Source: Desulfosporosinus sp. HMP52
GTDB lineage: Bacteria; Bacillota; Desulfitobacteriia; Desulfitobacteriales; Desulfitobacteriaceae
Assembly (NCBI RefSeq): GCF_000765145.1
Contig: NZ_JMGA01000018.1
Coordinates: 242,171-306,170 of the forward strand
Direction of reading: 5' to 3'
DNA: 64,000 nucleotides
Shown here: one piece after another, positions 44,278 through 54,118 of the stretch
Numbering within the stretch: the first letter of the stretch is position 1
Layout: each line of letters opens with the position of its first letter
Position numbers and translations under genes: made by a program
Notes under the pieces: model-generated
What the model was told of the DNA's origin: nothing
The model's input: only the letters and a program-made list of their open reading frames with translations
Database searches by the model: none

Positions 44278-47277
44278 ATGAGTATTCGTGTTCATGAATT
44301 AGCAAAAGAATTAAATTTTAGTAGTAAAGAAGTGATGACAAGACTCGTGGCTATGGGAACTGATGTAAAAAATCATTTAAGTACGGTCGATCAAAAAGAC
44401 GCAGATCGCTTAAGGAACCAACTGAAAGGAAAGGAGACAAATTTGGAGCATTCTGAACACAAAAATACTGAAGAAACAAGACCAATGACAACTGAATCTG
44501 TACAAGATGGAGAGCTGAAAGATCCCCGTTCAGCAATGGAAAGGCAGCCTCAAAGTGCTCGCCCGGAAATTGAGGGAGGAAGACGTCCAGGAGCCGAAGG
44601 GCGTCCACAAGCCCCAAGGCCAGGAAATCAAGGACAGCCACAAGGTCCTCGACCTGGATATCAAGGTCAGCCACAAGGTCCTCGTTCAGGGAGTCAGGGT
44701 CAGCCACAAGGTTCGCGACCAGGGTACCAAGGTCAACCGCAAGGACCTCGTCCGGGATATCAAGGTCAACCACAAGGACCTCGTCCGGGATATCAAGGAC
44801 AGCCGCAAGGACCTCGTCCGGGGTATCAAGGACAGCCGCAAGGACCTCGTCCCGGATATCAAGGACAGCCGCAAGGACCTCGTCCGGGATATCAAGGACA
44901 GCCGCAAGGACCTCGTCCGGGATATCAAGGACAACCGCAAGGACCTCGTCCGGGATATCAAGGACAGCCGCAAGGACCTCGTCCGGGGTATCAAGGACAG
45001 CCGCAAGGACCTCGTCCGGGATATCAGGGACAGCCCCAAGGCCCCCGTCCCGGATATCAAGGACAGCCCCAAGGCCCCCGTCCGGGATATCAAGGACAGC
45101 CCCAAGGACCTCGTCCGGGATATCAAGGACAGCCCCAAGGCCCCCGTCCGGGATATCAAGGACAGCCCCAAGGACCTCGTCCGGGATATCAGGGACAGCC
45201 GCAAGGTCCCCGTCCGGGATATCAGGGACAGTCACAAGGCCCCCGTCCGGGATATCAAGGTCAGCAGCAAGGTCCGCGCCCAGGGTACCAGGGCCAGCAG
45301 CAAGGTGCTCGTCCAGGAATGCCTCCGCGTGCCGGTGGGGGTGCCCCGCCGTCATCACCCGTTATTATTGAACAAGCGAAAAGGCAGATGCCTGCAAATA
45401 AGAAAGCTCAGGATAAGGCTTACGAACGAAAAAGAGAAATAGAAAAAGAAAGAGAAAATGCAATTCGGTCACCCCATAGACGTCCGCAAAAACATGTCAA
45501 AAAAGAAGTTAAGGATACAACGCCGAAGCACATTGTGATACAGGGATCAATATCAGTTCAGGACTTAGCCTCTAAGATGAGCCGTAAAGCCGGAGAACTG
45601 ATTAAACAGCTTATGAACCTGGGAGTTATGGCCACTATTAACCAGGAATTGGATGTTGAAACTGCAACAATCCTAGCCGGTGAAATGGGAGTAACTATTG
45701 AGGTAAAGGCCGAGAAGTCATTGGCTGTTATTGAGGAAATCAAAGATGATCCCCAAGACCTAGTTACCCGTCCGCCTGTAGTTACAGTAATGGGGCATGT
45801 CGACCATGGCAAGACCTCTCTCCTTGATGCCATTCGGACGACACATGTAACCGCTTCTGAGGCAGGGGGCATTACCCAGCATATTGGGGCCTATCAAGTT
45901 GAAATAAACGGCCAAAAAATTACTTTCTTAGATACACCGGGGCATGAAGCGTTTACATCTATGCGTGCTCGTGGTGCTCAGGTAACGGATATTGCTATTC
46001 TAGTAGTAGCAGCTGATGATGGAATAATGCCCCAGACTATTGAGGCTATAAATCATGCTAAAGCAGCTGAGGTTCCTATTATTGTAGCTATTAACAAGAT
46101 AGATAAAGAGAATGCTGTCCCAGAAAAAGTCAAACAGGAACTAACAGAGTATGGTCTTGTTGTCGAAGAATGGGGCGGAGATACAATTGCCGTTCCGGTA
46201 TCAGCAAAGAGTCATCTTAACATTGAACAACTTCTGGAGATGATTTTGTTAGTCGCAGAAGTTCGCGAGTATAAAGCCAATCCAAATCGTCCTGCTGCCG
46301 GCACTGTTATCGAGGCCGAACTGGATAAAGGGAAGGGACCGGTAGCAACTGTGCTCGTTTCCAAAGGAACGCTTAATATTGGCGATGTGGCAGTGGCCGG
46401 TTGTGCATATGGTCGGATTAAGGCTATGTTGGATGAAAAAGGCCGACGTGTCAAAAAGGCTGGTCCTTCAATGCCTGTAGAGGTACAAGGCTTATCCGAA
46501 GTTCCCGAAGCTGGAGAACCATTCTACGTTGTTGCTGATGAAAAATTAGCTAGACAGATAACCTCTGCTCGAATTGCAGTGCGTAAAGTAGAAGAGTCTA
46601 AACAAAGTGTTGCTGTGAAAGTTAGCCTTGAAGACCTGTTTGATAAGATTAAAGAGGGTGAAATTAAAGACCTTAATATTATTATCAAAGCAGATGTACA
46701 AGGATCTGTCGAAGCTTTAAAGCAATCATTATTACGACTTTCAACAGGTGAGGTAAGAGTTAATCCAATCCATGGCGGAGTCGGTGCAATCAACAAAACA
46801 GACATTATGCTGGCCTCTGCTTCAAACGCAATTATTCTGGGCTTTAATGTACGCCCTGATGCCAATGCCAAGGCAACGGCTGAGTTAGAAGGGGTAGATC
46901 TGCGCCTGTACAGAGTTATCTATGACGCTATTGAAGATGTTAAAGCGGCAATGACTGGCTTGTTAGACCCATCTTTCAAAGAGGTTGTTGTGGGTAAGGC
47001 AGAAGTTCGTATGGTCTTTAAAGTTCCTAAAGCCGGAACAGTCGCTGGTTGTATGGTGACCGAAGGTAAAATTCCTCGTTCTGCCAAAGTCCGAGTTATT
47101 CGAGACAGCATTGTCATTCATGAAGGTGTTATGGAATCACTTAAGCGCTTTAAGGATGATGCAAAAGAGGTAGCAGAAGGTTACGAATGTGGGATTGGAA
47201 TAGAAAAGTATAATGATGTCAAAGAGGGAGACACTATTGAAGCATTCGTCATGGAAGAAGTTAAGCGAACATTATAG
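44278..47277 (+). CDS. infB: translation initiation factor IF-2 with a long tandem-repeat N-terminal region
   Basis: 999 residues, much longer than typical Firmicute IF2 (about 700-750). An N-terminal IF2_N module (1-50, [20 protein letters not shown]) is followed by a repeat region at 115-345: 21 units of [12 protein letters not shown] basic linker and a second IF2_N module come next (about 420-470). The G domain has GHVDHGKT at 506-513, DTPGHEAF and NKID. EF-Tu-like domain 2, IF2 domain 3 and the fMet-tRNA-binding C2 domain end the chain. All catalytic motifs are intact, so it is functional. GGGGGTGG is the ribosome site. Confidence 0.98.
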   Translation: MSIRVHELAKELNFSSKEVMTRLVAMGTDVKNHLSTVDQKDADRLRNQLKGKETNLEHSEHKNTEETRPMTTESVQDGELKDPRSAMERQPQSARPEIEGGRRPGAEGRPQAPRPGNQGQPQGPRPGYQGQPQGPRSGSQGQPQGSRPGYQGQPQGPRPGYQGQPQGPRPGYQGQPQGPRPGYQGQPQGPRPGYQGQPQGPRPGYQGQPQGPRPGYQGQPQGPRPGYQGQPQGPRPGYQGQPQGPRPGYQGQPQGPRPGYQGQPQGPRPGYQGQPQGPRPGYQGQPQGPRPGYQGQPQGPRPGYQGQPQGPRPGYQGQSQGPRPGYQGQQQGPRPGYQGQQQGARPGMPPRAGGGAPPSSPVIIEQAKRQMPANKKAQDKAYERKREIEKERENAIRSPHRRPQKHVKKEVKDTTPKHIVIQGSISVQDLASKMSRKAGELIKQLMNLGVMATINQELDVETATILAGEMGVTIEVKAEKSLAVIEEIKDDPQDLVTRPPVVTVMGHVDHGKTSLLDAIRTTHVTASEAGGITQHIGAYQVEINGQKITFLDTPGHEAFTSMRARGAQVTDIAILVVAADDGIMPQTIEAINHAKAAEVPIIVAINKIDKENAVPEKVKQELTEYGLVVEEWGGDTIAVPVSAKSHLNIEQLLEMILLVAEVREYKANPNRPAAGTVIEAELDKGKGPVATVLVSKGTLNIGDVAVAGCAYGRIKAMLDEKGRRVKKAGPSMPVEVQGLSEVPEAGEPFYVVADEKLARQITSARIAVRKVEESKQSVAVKVSLEDLFDKIKEGEIKDLNIIIKADVQGSVEALKQSLLRLSTGEVRVNPIHGGVGAINKTDIMLASASNAIILGFNVRPDANAKATAELEGVDLRLYRVIYDAIEDVKAAMTGLLDPSFKEVVVGKAEVRMVFKVPKAGTVAGCMVTEGKIPRSAKVRVIRDSIVIHEGVMESLKRFKDDAKEVAEGYECGIGIEKYNDVKEGDTIEAFVMEEVKRTL
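44620..45312 (+). repeat. 21 tandem 33-bp units inside infB
   Basis: Exactly 693 bp, 21 in-frame units of 33 bp encoding [11 protein letters not shown] with edge variants (PGN first, then SGS, QGS and final QQQGAR). The central units are nearly identical at DNA level; most differences are synonymous. The period is divisible by three, so all six frames can stay open, creating spurious ORFs on both strands. Confidence 0.97.
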
Positions 47278-47297
47278 TAATCCCTGGAGGTATTGGT

Positions 47298-47672
47298 ATG
47301 TCAAAACATCGATCTAATCGGTTGGCGGAAACACTTAAAGAAGAGATTTCTCAGCTTATTCGTGTAGAGTTAAAGGATCCCCGCATTGGATTTGTAACTC
47401 TGACAAGTGTGGATGTTGCGGATGATTTATCACACGCAAAAGTGTATATTAGTGTTTTGGGTACTGAGGAGGAAGGAAATGCATCATTAGATGCCTTGAA
47501 TCGTGCCGCTGGTTTTGTTCGAAGTGAAATTGGCAAACGGATACGGCTTAGGCATGTTCCATCGATCGTTTTCAAATACGATCCCTCCATTCAACATGGC
47601 GCGTATATTGCGAAATTGCTAAAGGATGTTGGAGTATCCGAGGAAACCAGTAAGGAAGAGTCCCATGACTGA
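47298..47672 (+). CDS. rbfA: ribosome-binding factor A
   Basis: 124-residue KH-fold 30S maturation factor: RLAETLKEEISQLIRVELKD, PRIGFVTLTSVDVADDLSHA, KVYISVLG and RHVPSIVFKYDPSIQHG. It follows infB by 20 bp with CTGGAGG, and its 3' end overlaps the nrnA start by 8 bp. Confidence 0.96.
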   Translation: MSKHRSNRLAETLKEEISQLIRVELKDPRIGFVTLTSVDVADDLSHAKVYISVLGTEEEGNASLDALNRAAGFVRSEIGKRIRLRHVPSIVFKYDPSIQHGAYIAKLLKDVGVSEETSKEESHD

Positions 47673-48648
47673 AAATACTTTCATGGAAGAGTTCGTAGAC
47701 GTTCTAAGAAAAGCGCCAAAGGTGGCGCTTTTCTCCCATATATCACCGGATGGTGACTGTATTGGTTCTATGCTGGCCATAGGTCTAGCTTTACAGAAAA
47801 TGGGCAAAGAAGTAGTGTACTATAATCCCAATCCTATACCAGGCAATCTAGGGTTTTTGCCGGGTTCTGGTTGTATAAGTCAGATCCTTCCGAATCCCCA
47901 ACCGAAGACCCTGCTCTTTGTAGATTGTACAGATTTAGGGAGAGTTAATCTCGCAAAATCCGATATTCAGAGTAACAGTACAATTCTTAACCTAGATCAT
48001 CATATCTCAAATCTAAACTTTGGTGATATTAATTGGGTTGATGCCGGAGCAAGTGCAGTAGGGGAGTTGGCCTTAAACCTGATCAGTCAGCTGGGTGTAG
48101 AGATTGATCTTGACATAGCCACTAATCTTTACACAGCAATTGTAACTGATTCCGGTTGTTTTCAGTATAGCAATACTACAGCTCAGACCCATCGTTTAAC
48201 AGCCAAGCTATTGGATTTTGGGATTGATTTAGCTTTTATTCATCATAATATTTTTGATCAAAAGCCTATAGCTCAAGTGAAACTTCTTCAATGTGCCTTG
48301 GCTGGACTGGAGATACATGCTGACGGACAATTAGCTTTGATTACTTTAAGTCTTGAGGATTTTCATAAAAGCGGTGCCGAGCAGGAGTTAAGCGATGGCC
48401 TGGTTAATCATGTGCGAAGCATCGCCGGAGTCGAGTCTGCGGTACTATTAAAAGAGGTCGGGCCATTAGAAGTGAAAGTTGGACTGCGTTCCAACCTTTG
48501 GCTGGATGTCAATAAGATAGCAGCACAATTCGGTGGAGGAGGGCACAAGCGAGCGGCAGGCTGCAGCTTAAAAATCCCTCTTAACGAGGCCAAGAAAAGT
48601 ATTATTGGTGCGACTGAGGAGGCGTTAAGGATTGGAAGGCATAATTAA
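47665..48648 (+). CDS. nrnA: DHH/DHHA1 bifunctional oligoribonuclease and pAp phosphatase
   Basis: 327-residue DHH-family hydrolase degrading nanoRNA and 3'-phosphoadenosine 5'-phosphate. The metal motifs are LFSHISPDGDCIGSMLAIGL, FVDCTDLGRV, LNLDHHISNLNFGDINW and AIVTDSGCFQYSNT. The C-terminal DHHA1 has GGGGHKRAAGCSL. It starts at ATG 47665 after AAGGAAGAG; the ORF reads back into rbfA without a site. Confidence 0.95.
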   Translation: MTENTFMEEFVDVLRKAPKVALFSHISPDGDCIGSMLAIGLALQKMGKEVVYYNPNPIPGNLGFLPGSGCISQILPNPQPKTLLFVDCTDLGRVNLAKSDIQSNSTILNLDHHISNLNFGDINWVDAGASAVGELALNLISQLGVEIDLDIATNLYTAIVTDSGCFQYSNTTAQTHRLTAKLLDFGIDLAFIHHNIFDQKPIAQVKLLQCALAGLEIHADGQLALITLSLEDFHKSGAEQELSDGLVNHVRSIAGVESAVLLKEVGPLEVKVGLRSNLWLDVNKIAAQFGGGGHKRAAGCSLKIPLNEAKKSIIGATEEALRIGRHN

Positions 48649-49516
48649 CGTTCTCAAACCACCGGGAATGACTTCTTCAGATGTTGTGGTTTGGATACGT
48701 AGAAGTCTCAAGATGAAAAAAGTCGGTCATACCGGAACTCTTGATCCAGGAGTCGCCGGCGTATTGCCAATTTGTGTAGGCAAGGCAACACGTTTAGCCG
48801 AATACATTACTGATCAAGGAAAGAATTATATAGCCGAAGTGAAGTTTGGGATTACTACGGATACACAGGATTCATATGGTAAGGTAATACAAGAGACCCT
48901 GCCCAGTCTTGGTAAGGCTGATTTAGAACGGATATTGCCTAATTTTACAGGGAAAATATCTCAGTATCCCCCCTTGTTTTCAGCTGTTCGTAAAGAAGGA
49001 AAACATCTTTATGAATATGCTCGAAAGGGAATCCCCATTGAGGTTACTCCACGTGAAGTGACAATTTATAAATTGAACCTTGAGCAATGGTACGAAGGAG
49101 AATTTCCCAAGGCTGTCTTAAATATTGAGTGTTCAAAAGGAACTTACATACGGACAATTTGTCATGATCTTGGACAAACTTTGGGCTGTGGGGCCCATAT
49201 GTCCTATTTAGTACGAGTTCGTTCTGGGTCGTTTAAGATCCAGGAAAGTTGGACCTTAGAAGAGATTGAGGAAGCTGTACGGAACAATGACTATTCATTT
49301 ATTTTGCCCTTAACTGCTGGGATTGATTTGCCCCGGGTATCATTATCCGAGGTGCGTGCTAATGCTTTTCGGAATGGATTACCAACCAGAAGAGATCAAG
49401 TTAATCTTTATGAAGAAAGCAATGAGCCTTACGTGCAGGTAATGGAGCGTGAACAATTGATAGGAATAGGAGTCTGGCGCAAGGAAGCTCTTTACCCACA
49501 TAAAGTCTTTAAATAA
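48632..49516 (+). CDS. truB: tRNA pseudouridine(55) synthase TruB
   Basis: 294-residue enzyme that makes pseudouridine 55 in the T loop of tRNAs. The motifs are INVLKPPGMTSSDVV, KKVGHTGTLDPGVAGVLPIC with the catalytic Asp, and CSKGTYIRTICHDLGQTLG. The start is TTG 48632, overlapping nrnA by 17 bp, with GAGGAGG at 48616-48622. Confidence 0.96.
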   Translation: MEGIINVLKPPGMTSSDVVVWIRRSLKMKKVGHTGTLDPGVAGVLPICVGKATRLAEYITDQGKNYIAEVKFGITTDTQDSYGKVIQETLPSLGKADLERILPNFTGKISQYPPLFSAVRKEGKHLYEYARKGIPIEVTPREVTIYKLNLEQWYEGEFPKAVLNIECSKGTYIRTICHDLGQTLGCGAHMSYLVRVRSGSFKIQESWTLEEIEEAVRNNDYSFILPLTAGIDLPRVSLSEVRANAFRNGLPTRRDQVNLYEESNEPYVQVMEREQLIGIGVWRKEALYPHKVFK

Positions 49517-49566
49517 TTTTGTTAGAATGCCGTATGCTATTCCCTATATTTAGGAGGTTTAATTCG

Positions 49567-50496
49567 GTGCAAGTTCGAACAAGTCTGCCTATGGAAAGAG
49601 AGCCCTGTGTCTTAGCATTAGGTAATTTTGATGGAGTACATCTAGGCCATCGTAAATTACTCTTGCATGGATTTGAACAGGCGGTAGTTTTAGGCGTGGG
49701 GCTGGACGTCTTAATCTTTGAACCTCATCCTTTGAAGGTATTGTTTCCTGAAAGAGGAGTAAAGTTATTGTCTAGTACTCAAGAGCGTTTGCAGTATATG
49801 GAGGAACTGGGAGTCCATACTGTTTACCATCTGCCTTTTACCTTAGAAATGGCGAATACTTCACCAGAAGAGTTTGTGGAGAAAATCCTTTTACCCCTAG
49901 GGGTTGTGCACGTAGTGGTTGGTTTTAACTATTCTTTTGGTGCTCAAGGCAAAGGGAATCCCGAGTTGCTCCAAGCCTTAGGGCAGAAGCATGGATTCGG
50001 AGTCAGTGTACTCCAGGCCCAGACAAAGGATGGTCGCGTGATATCTTCCAGTAGTATTCGTAAAGCACTACAGCAAGGGGATATTCAACTGGCCAGCTCT
50101 CTTCTGGGGCATTTGCCTTGCCTGCGTGGTACAGTTATACATGGGGAAGAGCGTGGGAGGGCACTGGGTTATCCTACAGCTAACATACTTACTTCTGATG
50201 ATTTTTTAATTCCTAAGCGGGGAGTCTACGCTATTTGGAGCTTAATAGATGGAAGACGTGTCTTAGGAATGATGAATATTGGAATGAAACCAACCTTTCA
50301 TGAAATGTATGATACGGTGGTCGAAGTCCATTTCTTTGATTATGATGGTAATCTATATGAGAAGGAGATCACTGTGTTCATAGAAGAGCGTTTACGTGAT
50401 GAACGGAAGTTTGATGGAGTTAATGAACTTTTAAAACAGCTGGACAAGGATTGTTCAACTGCTAAGGCCGTTTTGAATCAAACTAGAGATCGTTAA
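49567..50496 (+). CDS. ribF: bifunctional riboflavin kinase/FAD synthetase
   Basis: 309-residue RibF converting riboflavin to FMN and FAD. The N-terminal adenylyltransferase has ALGNFDGVHLGHRKLL and VGFNYSFGAQGKGN with SSSSIRKAL. The C-terminal kinase has HGEERGRALGYPTANI and the segment MMNIGMKPTF. It starts at GTG 49567, 10 bp after AGGAGG; the frame extends upstream to 49519 with no ribosome site. Confidence 0.95.
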   Translation: MQVRTSLPMEREPCVLALGNFDGVHLGHRKLLLHGFEQAVVLGVGLDVLIFEPHPLKVLFPERGVKLLSSTQERLQYMEELGVHTVYHLPFTLEMANTSPEEFVEKILLPLGVVHVVVGFNYSFGAQGKGNPELLQALGQKHGFGVSVLQAQTKDGRVISSSSIRKALQQGDIQLASSLLGHLPCLRGTVIHGEERGRALGYPTANILTSDDFLIPKRGVYAIWSLIDGRRVLGMMNIGMKPTFHEMYDTVVEVHFFDYDGNLYEKEITVFIEERLRDERKFDGVNELLKQLDKDCSTAKAVLNQTRDR

Positions 50497-50509
50497 CTAT
50501 GAGCAAAAC

Positions 50510-50538
50510 TTTACAAAACCTAAATTACAATGTATACT
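50510..50538 (+). promoter_or_regulatory. sigma-A promoter of rpsO
   Basis: TTTACA (50510-50515), a 17-bp spacer and TATACT (50533-50538). It matches consensus in 5 of 6 at the -10 box and sits in the 134-bp gap before rpsO. Confidence 0.65.
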
Positions 50539-50544
50539 ACTTTA

Positions 50545-50615
50545 GATACTAATAGACCCACTGACTCGGCTTAGCGAGACTCCAACGTAAACCTGGGCAG
50601 TCGGGATTGAAAAAA
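50545..50615 (+). ncRNA. possible S15-binding leader of rpsO
   Basis: A short leader with ACTCG/CGAG(T/A)-type stem around GCTTAG (about 50565-50580). Competing pairs between CCCACTG (50558-50564) and the later CCTGGG/CAGTCGGG (50592-50607) could form a pseudoknot near the ribosome site. S15 leaders vary greatly between lineages, so this is a position-based suggestion. Confidence 0.35.
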
Positions 50616-50630
50616 TGGAGGAATTTAATT

Positions 50631-50897
50631 ATGATGACACCTGAGAGAAAGCAAGAGATTATTACAAAGTTTGCCCAACACGAAGGGGACACAGGGTCGC
50701 CGGAAGTACAGATTGCCCTTCTTACCGAGCGGATTACCTATTTAACAGAGCACTTTAAGACTCATAAAAAAGACCATCACTCCCGTCGTGGGCTATTAAA
50801 AATGGTTGGATCGAGACGTGCTTTATTAAACTATCTAAAGAATGGTAACTTTGATCGTTATCGTACTATTATTACTGAACTTGGCTTGCGGAAGTAA
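50631..50897 (+). CDS. rpsO: 30S ribosomal protein S15
   Basis: 88-residue S15: [54 protein letters not shown] and the final [13 protein letters not shown]. It starts at ATG 50631 or 50634 after TGGAGG; the upstream TTG 50607 is rejected. The rpsO-pnp pairing is widely conserved. Confidence 0.97.
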   Translation: MMTPERKQEIITKFAQHEGDTGSPEVQIALLTERITYLTEHFKTHKKDHHSRRGLLKMVGSRRALLNYLKNGNFDRYRTIITELGLRK

Positions 50898-50902
50898 TGA
50901 GA

Positions 50903-50932
50903 GAGGCGGATCTATGGGATCCGCTTCTTTTT
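50903..50932 (+). terminator. intrinsic terminator of rpsO
   Basis: GAGGCGGATC (50903-50912) pairs with GATCCGCTTC (50918-50927) with one G-U pair and a TATGG loop, then TTTTT. Confidence 0.88.
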
Positions 50933-50995
50933 GTGTAGTGGGGACGGTCCTTTTAACACACATAATGTGTGTTAAAAGGACCGTCCCCACTACAC
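50933..50995. repeat. REP-like perfect palindrome, 31-bp arms
   Basis: Positions 50933-50963 are the exact reverse complement of 50965-50995 around a single A. The GTGGGGACGGTCCTTTT core resembles a repetitive palindrome scattered in many Peptococcaceae genomes and linked to REP-associated tyrosine transposases. No transposase is present here. It lies immediately after the rpsO terminator and before pnp. Confidence 0.85.
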
Positions 50996-51112
50996 ACTCC
51001 CACGAAAATTAAGTTAGATAGTTTTATTTCTGCAAATTGCAGGAAATAATAATAATATGTCGAAGAGAAAACAAGTTAAAAAGGATTTGAATAGATTTAA
51101 GGAGGTTCCATT

Positions 51113-53260
51113 GTGAAACAGGAAATATTAGAAAGGTCACTCTCGGTAGGTGGAAGAACTATGACCTTCCAGACTGGGAAACTTGGTAAGCAAGCGGGAG
51201 GTGCCATATTTCTTCGTTATGGAGATACAGTTGTGACTGGATTTGCAACTTGCAGTGCTGTAGCTCGTGAAGGAATTGATTTTTTCCCCTTGACAGTTGA
51301 GTTTGAAGAACGGATGTATGCCGCAGGAAAAATCCCGGGCGGATTCATTAAACGTGAAGGAAGAGCAAGTGAGAAGGCAACCCTCTCAGCTCGTTTAATT
51401 GACAGACCTATTCGTCCGTTGTTTCCACAAGGATTTCGTAATGAGGTTCAAGTTGTTGCAACTGTAATGTCAGTAGATCAAGATTGTGCAACAGATATTA
51501 CTGCAATAAATGCTGCGTCTGCAGCTTTAGCCATATCAAACATTCCCTTCGAAGGTCCTATTGCAGCAGTTACAGTTGGACTTGTGGATGATGAATATAT
51601 TATTAATCCTACCATTGAACAGGGCGCTAAAAGCCAAATGCATATTACAGTTGCAGGGACGCAAGAAGCAATTATGATGGTAGAAGCTAGTGCCCATGAA
51701 GTACCAGAAGATAAGATCCTGGATGCCATTATGTTTGGGCACGAAGAGATTAAAAAAATTGCCAAGTTCATTGAAGGCTATCGAGAAGAAGCTTTTAATA
51801 TGGGGTTGGCAAAAGAAAAACTTCAAGTGACAATAGTGGGTTACCCTGAAAACCTTGTCCAGGCTGTACGCGACTTTGCTTACGATAAATTAGATCAGGC
51901 TGTACGAGTAGAAGAGAAGAAAGCTAGAGAGAATGCAATTGACGGAGTTAAAGCTGAAACTCTAGGCCATCTTGAAGCAGAGTTCCCTGAGGATTCAAAG
52001 GCAATCTCAAATATTCTAGAGGACATTGTACATCAGATTGTCCGAAAATTGATTACCCATGAGCAAATCAGGCCGGATGGTCGAGCGGTGGATGAAGTTC
52101 GCCCAATTAGTGTCGAAGTAGGTATTTTACCCCGTACACATGGGACAGGCCTCTTTACACGTGGACAAACTCAAGTGTTAACAGTGGCAACCCTAGGTGC
52201 GGCTAGAGATGAGCAAATTCTCGATGGTCTGGGTTTAGAAAGATCAAAGAGGTACATTCATCACTATAATTTCCCCCCTTATAGTGTTGGGGAGACTAGG
52301 CCTATGCGCGGACCTGGACGAAGAGAAATTGGTCATGGTGCATTAGCAGAGCGTGCTTTAGTTCCGGTGCTTCCTAACGAGGATGATTTCCCTTACACGA
52401 TTCGTTTGGTTTCAGAGGTTCTAGAATCTAATGGGTCAAGTTCTATGGCTTCCGTATGCGGTAGTACTCTGTCATTAATGGATGCCGGTGTTCCTATTTC
52501 GGCACCTGTAGCAGGTATTGCAATGGGCCTTATTAAGGAAGATGATCAAATTGCGATACTCACAGATATCCAGGGTTTAGAGGATCATTTTGGAGACATG
52601 GATTTTAAAGTTGCTGGAACAAGCAAAGGGGTAACCGCTTTGCAGATGGATATTAAGATTATGGGTGTGTCAAGAGAAATCCTTTTAAAAGCCTTAACTC
52701 AAGCTAAAGCTGGGCGCCTTCATATTCTTGATAAGATGCTGGCTGTTATGGATAAGCCACGCCCACAGCTTTCTGCTTACGCACCAAGAATTATTACCGC
52801 GACGATTCATCCGGATAAGATTCGTGAGGTTATTGGACCCGGAGGAAAAACGATCAAGAAAATCGTTGAAGAAACAGATGTCAAAATCGATATCGAGGAT
52901 GATGGACGAGTCTTCATATCTTCAGTTGGCGGCGATGGCGGAGAGAGAGCCTTGAAAATAATTCAGGCCCTAACCCAAGAAGTTGAAGTAGGTAAGGTGT
53001 ATCAAGGTAAAGTCACAAGGGTTATGGATTTTGGCGCATTTGTTGAGGTCATCCCAGGAGTTTTAGGGCTCACTGGCAAAGAAGGGCTAGTTCATATTTC
53101 TCAATTGGCTCATGAACGTGTCGAAAAAGTGGAAGATGTTGTAAAAGTTGGAGATGAAATTACAGTTAAAGCTACTGCAATTGATAAGCAAGGCAGATTA
53201 AATCTATCTCGTAAAGAAGCAATGCCCCGTAAAGAAAATCCAGCCCCTCAAAAATCTTAA
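51113..53260 (+). CDS. pnp: polyribonucleotide nucleotidyltransferase (PNPase)
   Basis: 715-residue 3'-5' phosphorolytic exoribonuclease. Two RNase PH domains are present ([39 protein letters not shown] with [20 protein letters not shown] and the second catalytic stretch [18 protein letters not shown]). A KH domain ([20 protein letters not shown]) and a C-terminal S1 domain ([19 protein letters not shown]) follow. The start is GTG 51113 after AAGGAGG. It is full length. Confidence 0.97.
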   Translation: MKQEILERSLSVGGRTMTFQTGKLGKQAGGAIFLRYGDTVVTGFATCSAVAREGIDFFPLTVEFEERMYAAGKIPGGFIKREGRASEKATLSARLIDRPIRPLFPQGFRNEVQVVATVMSVDQDCATDITAINAASAALAISNIPFEGPIAAVTVGLVDDEYIINPTIEQGAKSQMHITVAGTQEAIMMVEASAHEVPEDKILDAIMFGHEEIKKIAKFIEGYREEAFNMGLAKEKLQVTIVGYPENLVQAVRDFAYDKLDQAVRVEEKKARENAIDGVKAETLGHLEAEFPEDSKAISNILEDIVHQIVRKLITHEQIRPDGRAVDEVRPISVEVGILPRTHGTGLFTRGQTQVLTVATLGAARDEQILDGLGLERSKRYIHHYNFPPYSVGETRPMRGPGRREIGHGALAERALVPVLPNEDDFPYTIRLVSEVLESNGSSSMASVCGSTLSLMDAGVPISAPVAGIAMGLIKEDDQIAILTDIQGLEDHFGDMDFKVAGTSKGVTALQMDIKIMGVSREILLKALTQAKAGRLHILDKMLAVMDKPRPQLSAYAPRIITATIHPDKIREVIGPGGKTIKKIVEETDVKIDIEDDGRVFISSVGGDGGERALKIIQALTQEVEVGKVYQGKVTRVMDFGAFVEVIPGVLGLTGKEGLVHISQLAHERVEKVEDVVKVGDEITVKATAIDKQGRLNLSRKEAMPRKENPAPQKS

Positions 53261-53338
53261 TAACATAACCAAATAATCAACGATGATCAGTCTGTGAGTC
53301 CCTCCACTTGCATAAATGTTAAAGAGGGGGGGACGCAT

Positions 53339-54094
53339 ATGTTCATTAACTTAAAAATCTCGCGACGAATGCTCTCGTTTGGCGGGATTTTCTTTCTATT
53401 GATTGCTGGGATTGTTGCTGGGCGTTGGGTTGTAGCCTCAAATACACCAGTTCCTAAGCCTATTGACCAAATCAAGACGGATCAGAAACTCATGGCTTTA
53501 ACGATTAATGTTGACTGGGGAGAAGAATTTATTCCGGCAATCTTAGATGAATTAGAGAACAACAAGGCTCAGGTAACTTTTTTCGTAACTGGTCGATGGG
53601 CTAAGAAAAATCCGGATTTGCTGAAAGAAATCTATAACAGAGGGCATCAAATAGAAAACCATGGATATTCTCATCCTCATCCGGATCAGCTTTCAGTAGG
53701 TTCAAACCAAGAAGAAATCAAAAAAACGGAGAGTATCATCGAAGGAATTATTGGAAAAAAGACTCACTTGTATGCTCCTCCTTATGGTGAGAAGGGAGCG
53801 TCCGGACTCAGAGCCGCCCATGACTTGGATTATAAGACAATCCTTTGGACGTTGGATACTGTTGATTGGAGGCCTGACAGTACGCCGGAAATAATTGCAA
53901 ACAGGATTATTAATCCAGCCATAAGATTTGGAATTAAGCCTAACAAGTCAGGTGCCATTGTTTTAATGCATCCTAAAGCTAATACAGTAAAAGCCTTGCC
54001 TGTCATTCTCGAACAACTGGCCAAACAGGGTTATATTTTCCAAACTCTTGATGAGCTAATAACATGTGACCAGAGCGGAGATACTACCTCATGA
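53339..54094 (+). CDS. membrane-anchored polysaccharide deacetylase (NodB domain)
   Basis: 251 residues with an N-terminal signal anchor (about 12-32, LSFGGIFFLLIAGIVAGRWV) and a NodB deacetylase domain. The sequence shows LTINVDWGEEFIPAILDELE, VTFFVTGRWA, GHQIENHGYSHPHP, YAPPYGEKG and a late IVLMHPKANTVKALP. The usual DDG motif reads NVDWGEE, so Asp remains but the following residues differ. The His pair in HGYSHPHP matches metal ligands. It resembles sporulation deacetylases such as PdaB/YlxY. It precedes dacF and M16 as in Bacillus ylxY. It starts at ATG 53339 after AGAGGGGG, not the in-frame ATG 53294. Confidence 0.88.
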   Translation: MFINLKISRRMLSFGGIFFLLIAGIVAGRWVVASNTPVPKPIDQIKTDQKLMALTINVDWGEEFIPAILDELENNKAQVTFFVTGRWAKKNPDLLKEIYNRGHQIENHGYSHPHPDQLSVGSNQEEIKKTESIIEGIIGKKTHLYAPPYGEKGASGLRAAHDLDYKTILWTLDTVDWRPDSTPEIIANRIINPAIRFGIKPNKSGAIVLMHPKANTVKALPVILEQLAKQGYIFQTLDELITCDQSGDTTS

Positions 54095-54118
54095 AATAAT
54101 AAAAGTTGAGGTGGTTAA

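Noticed and set aside
44620..45312. CRISPR-like array
   Set aside because: The 33-bp units are contiguous, in frame and code for [11 protein letters not shown]; there are no unique spacers and no cas genes.
44351..45442. Long open frames overlapping infB: 335 and 172 residues on the minus strand, 295 residues on the plus strand
   Set aside because: They exist only because the 33-bp repeat is divisible by three and lacks stops in every frame; they have no ribosome sites and infB is a certain gene.
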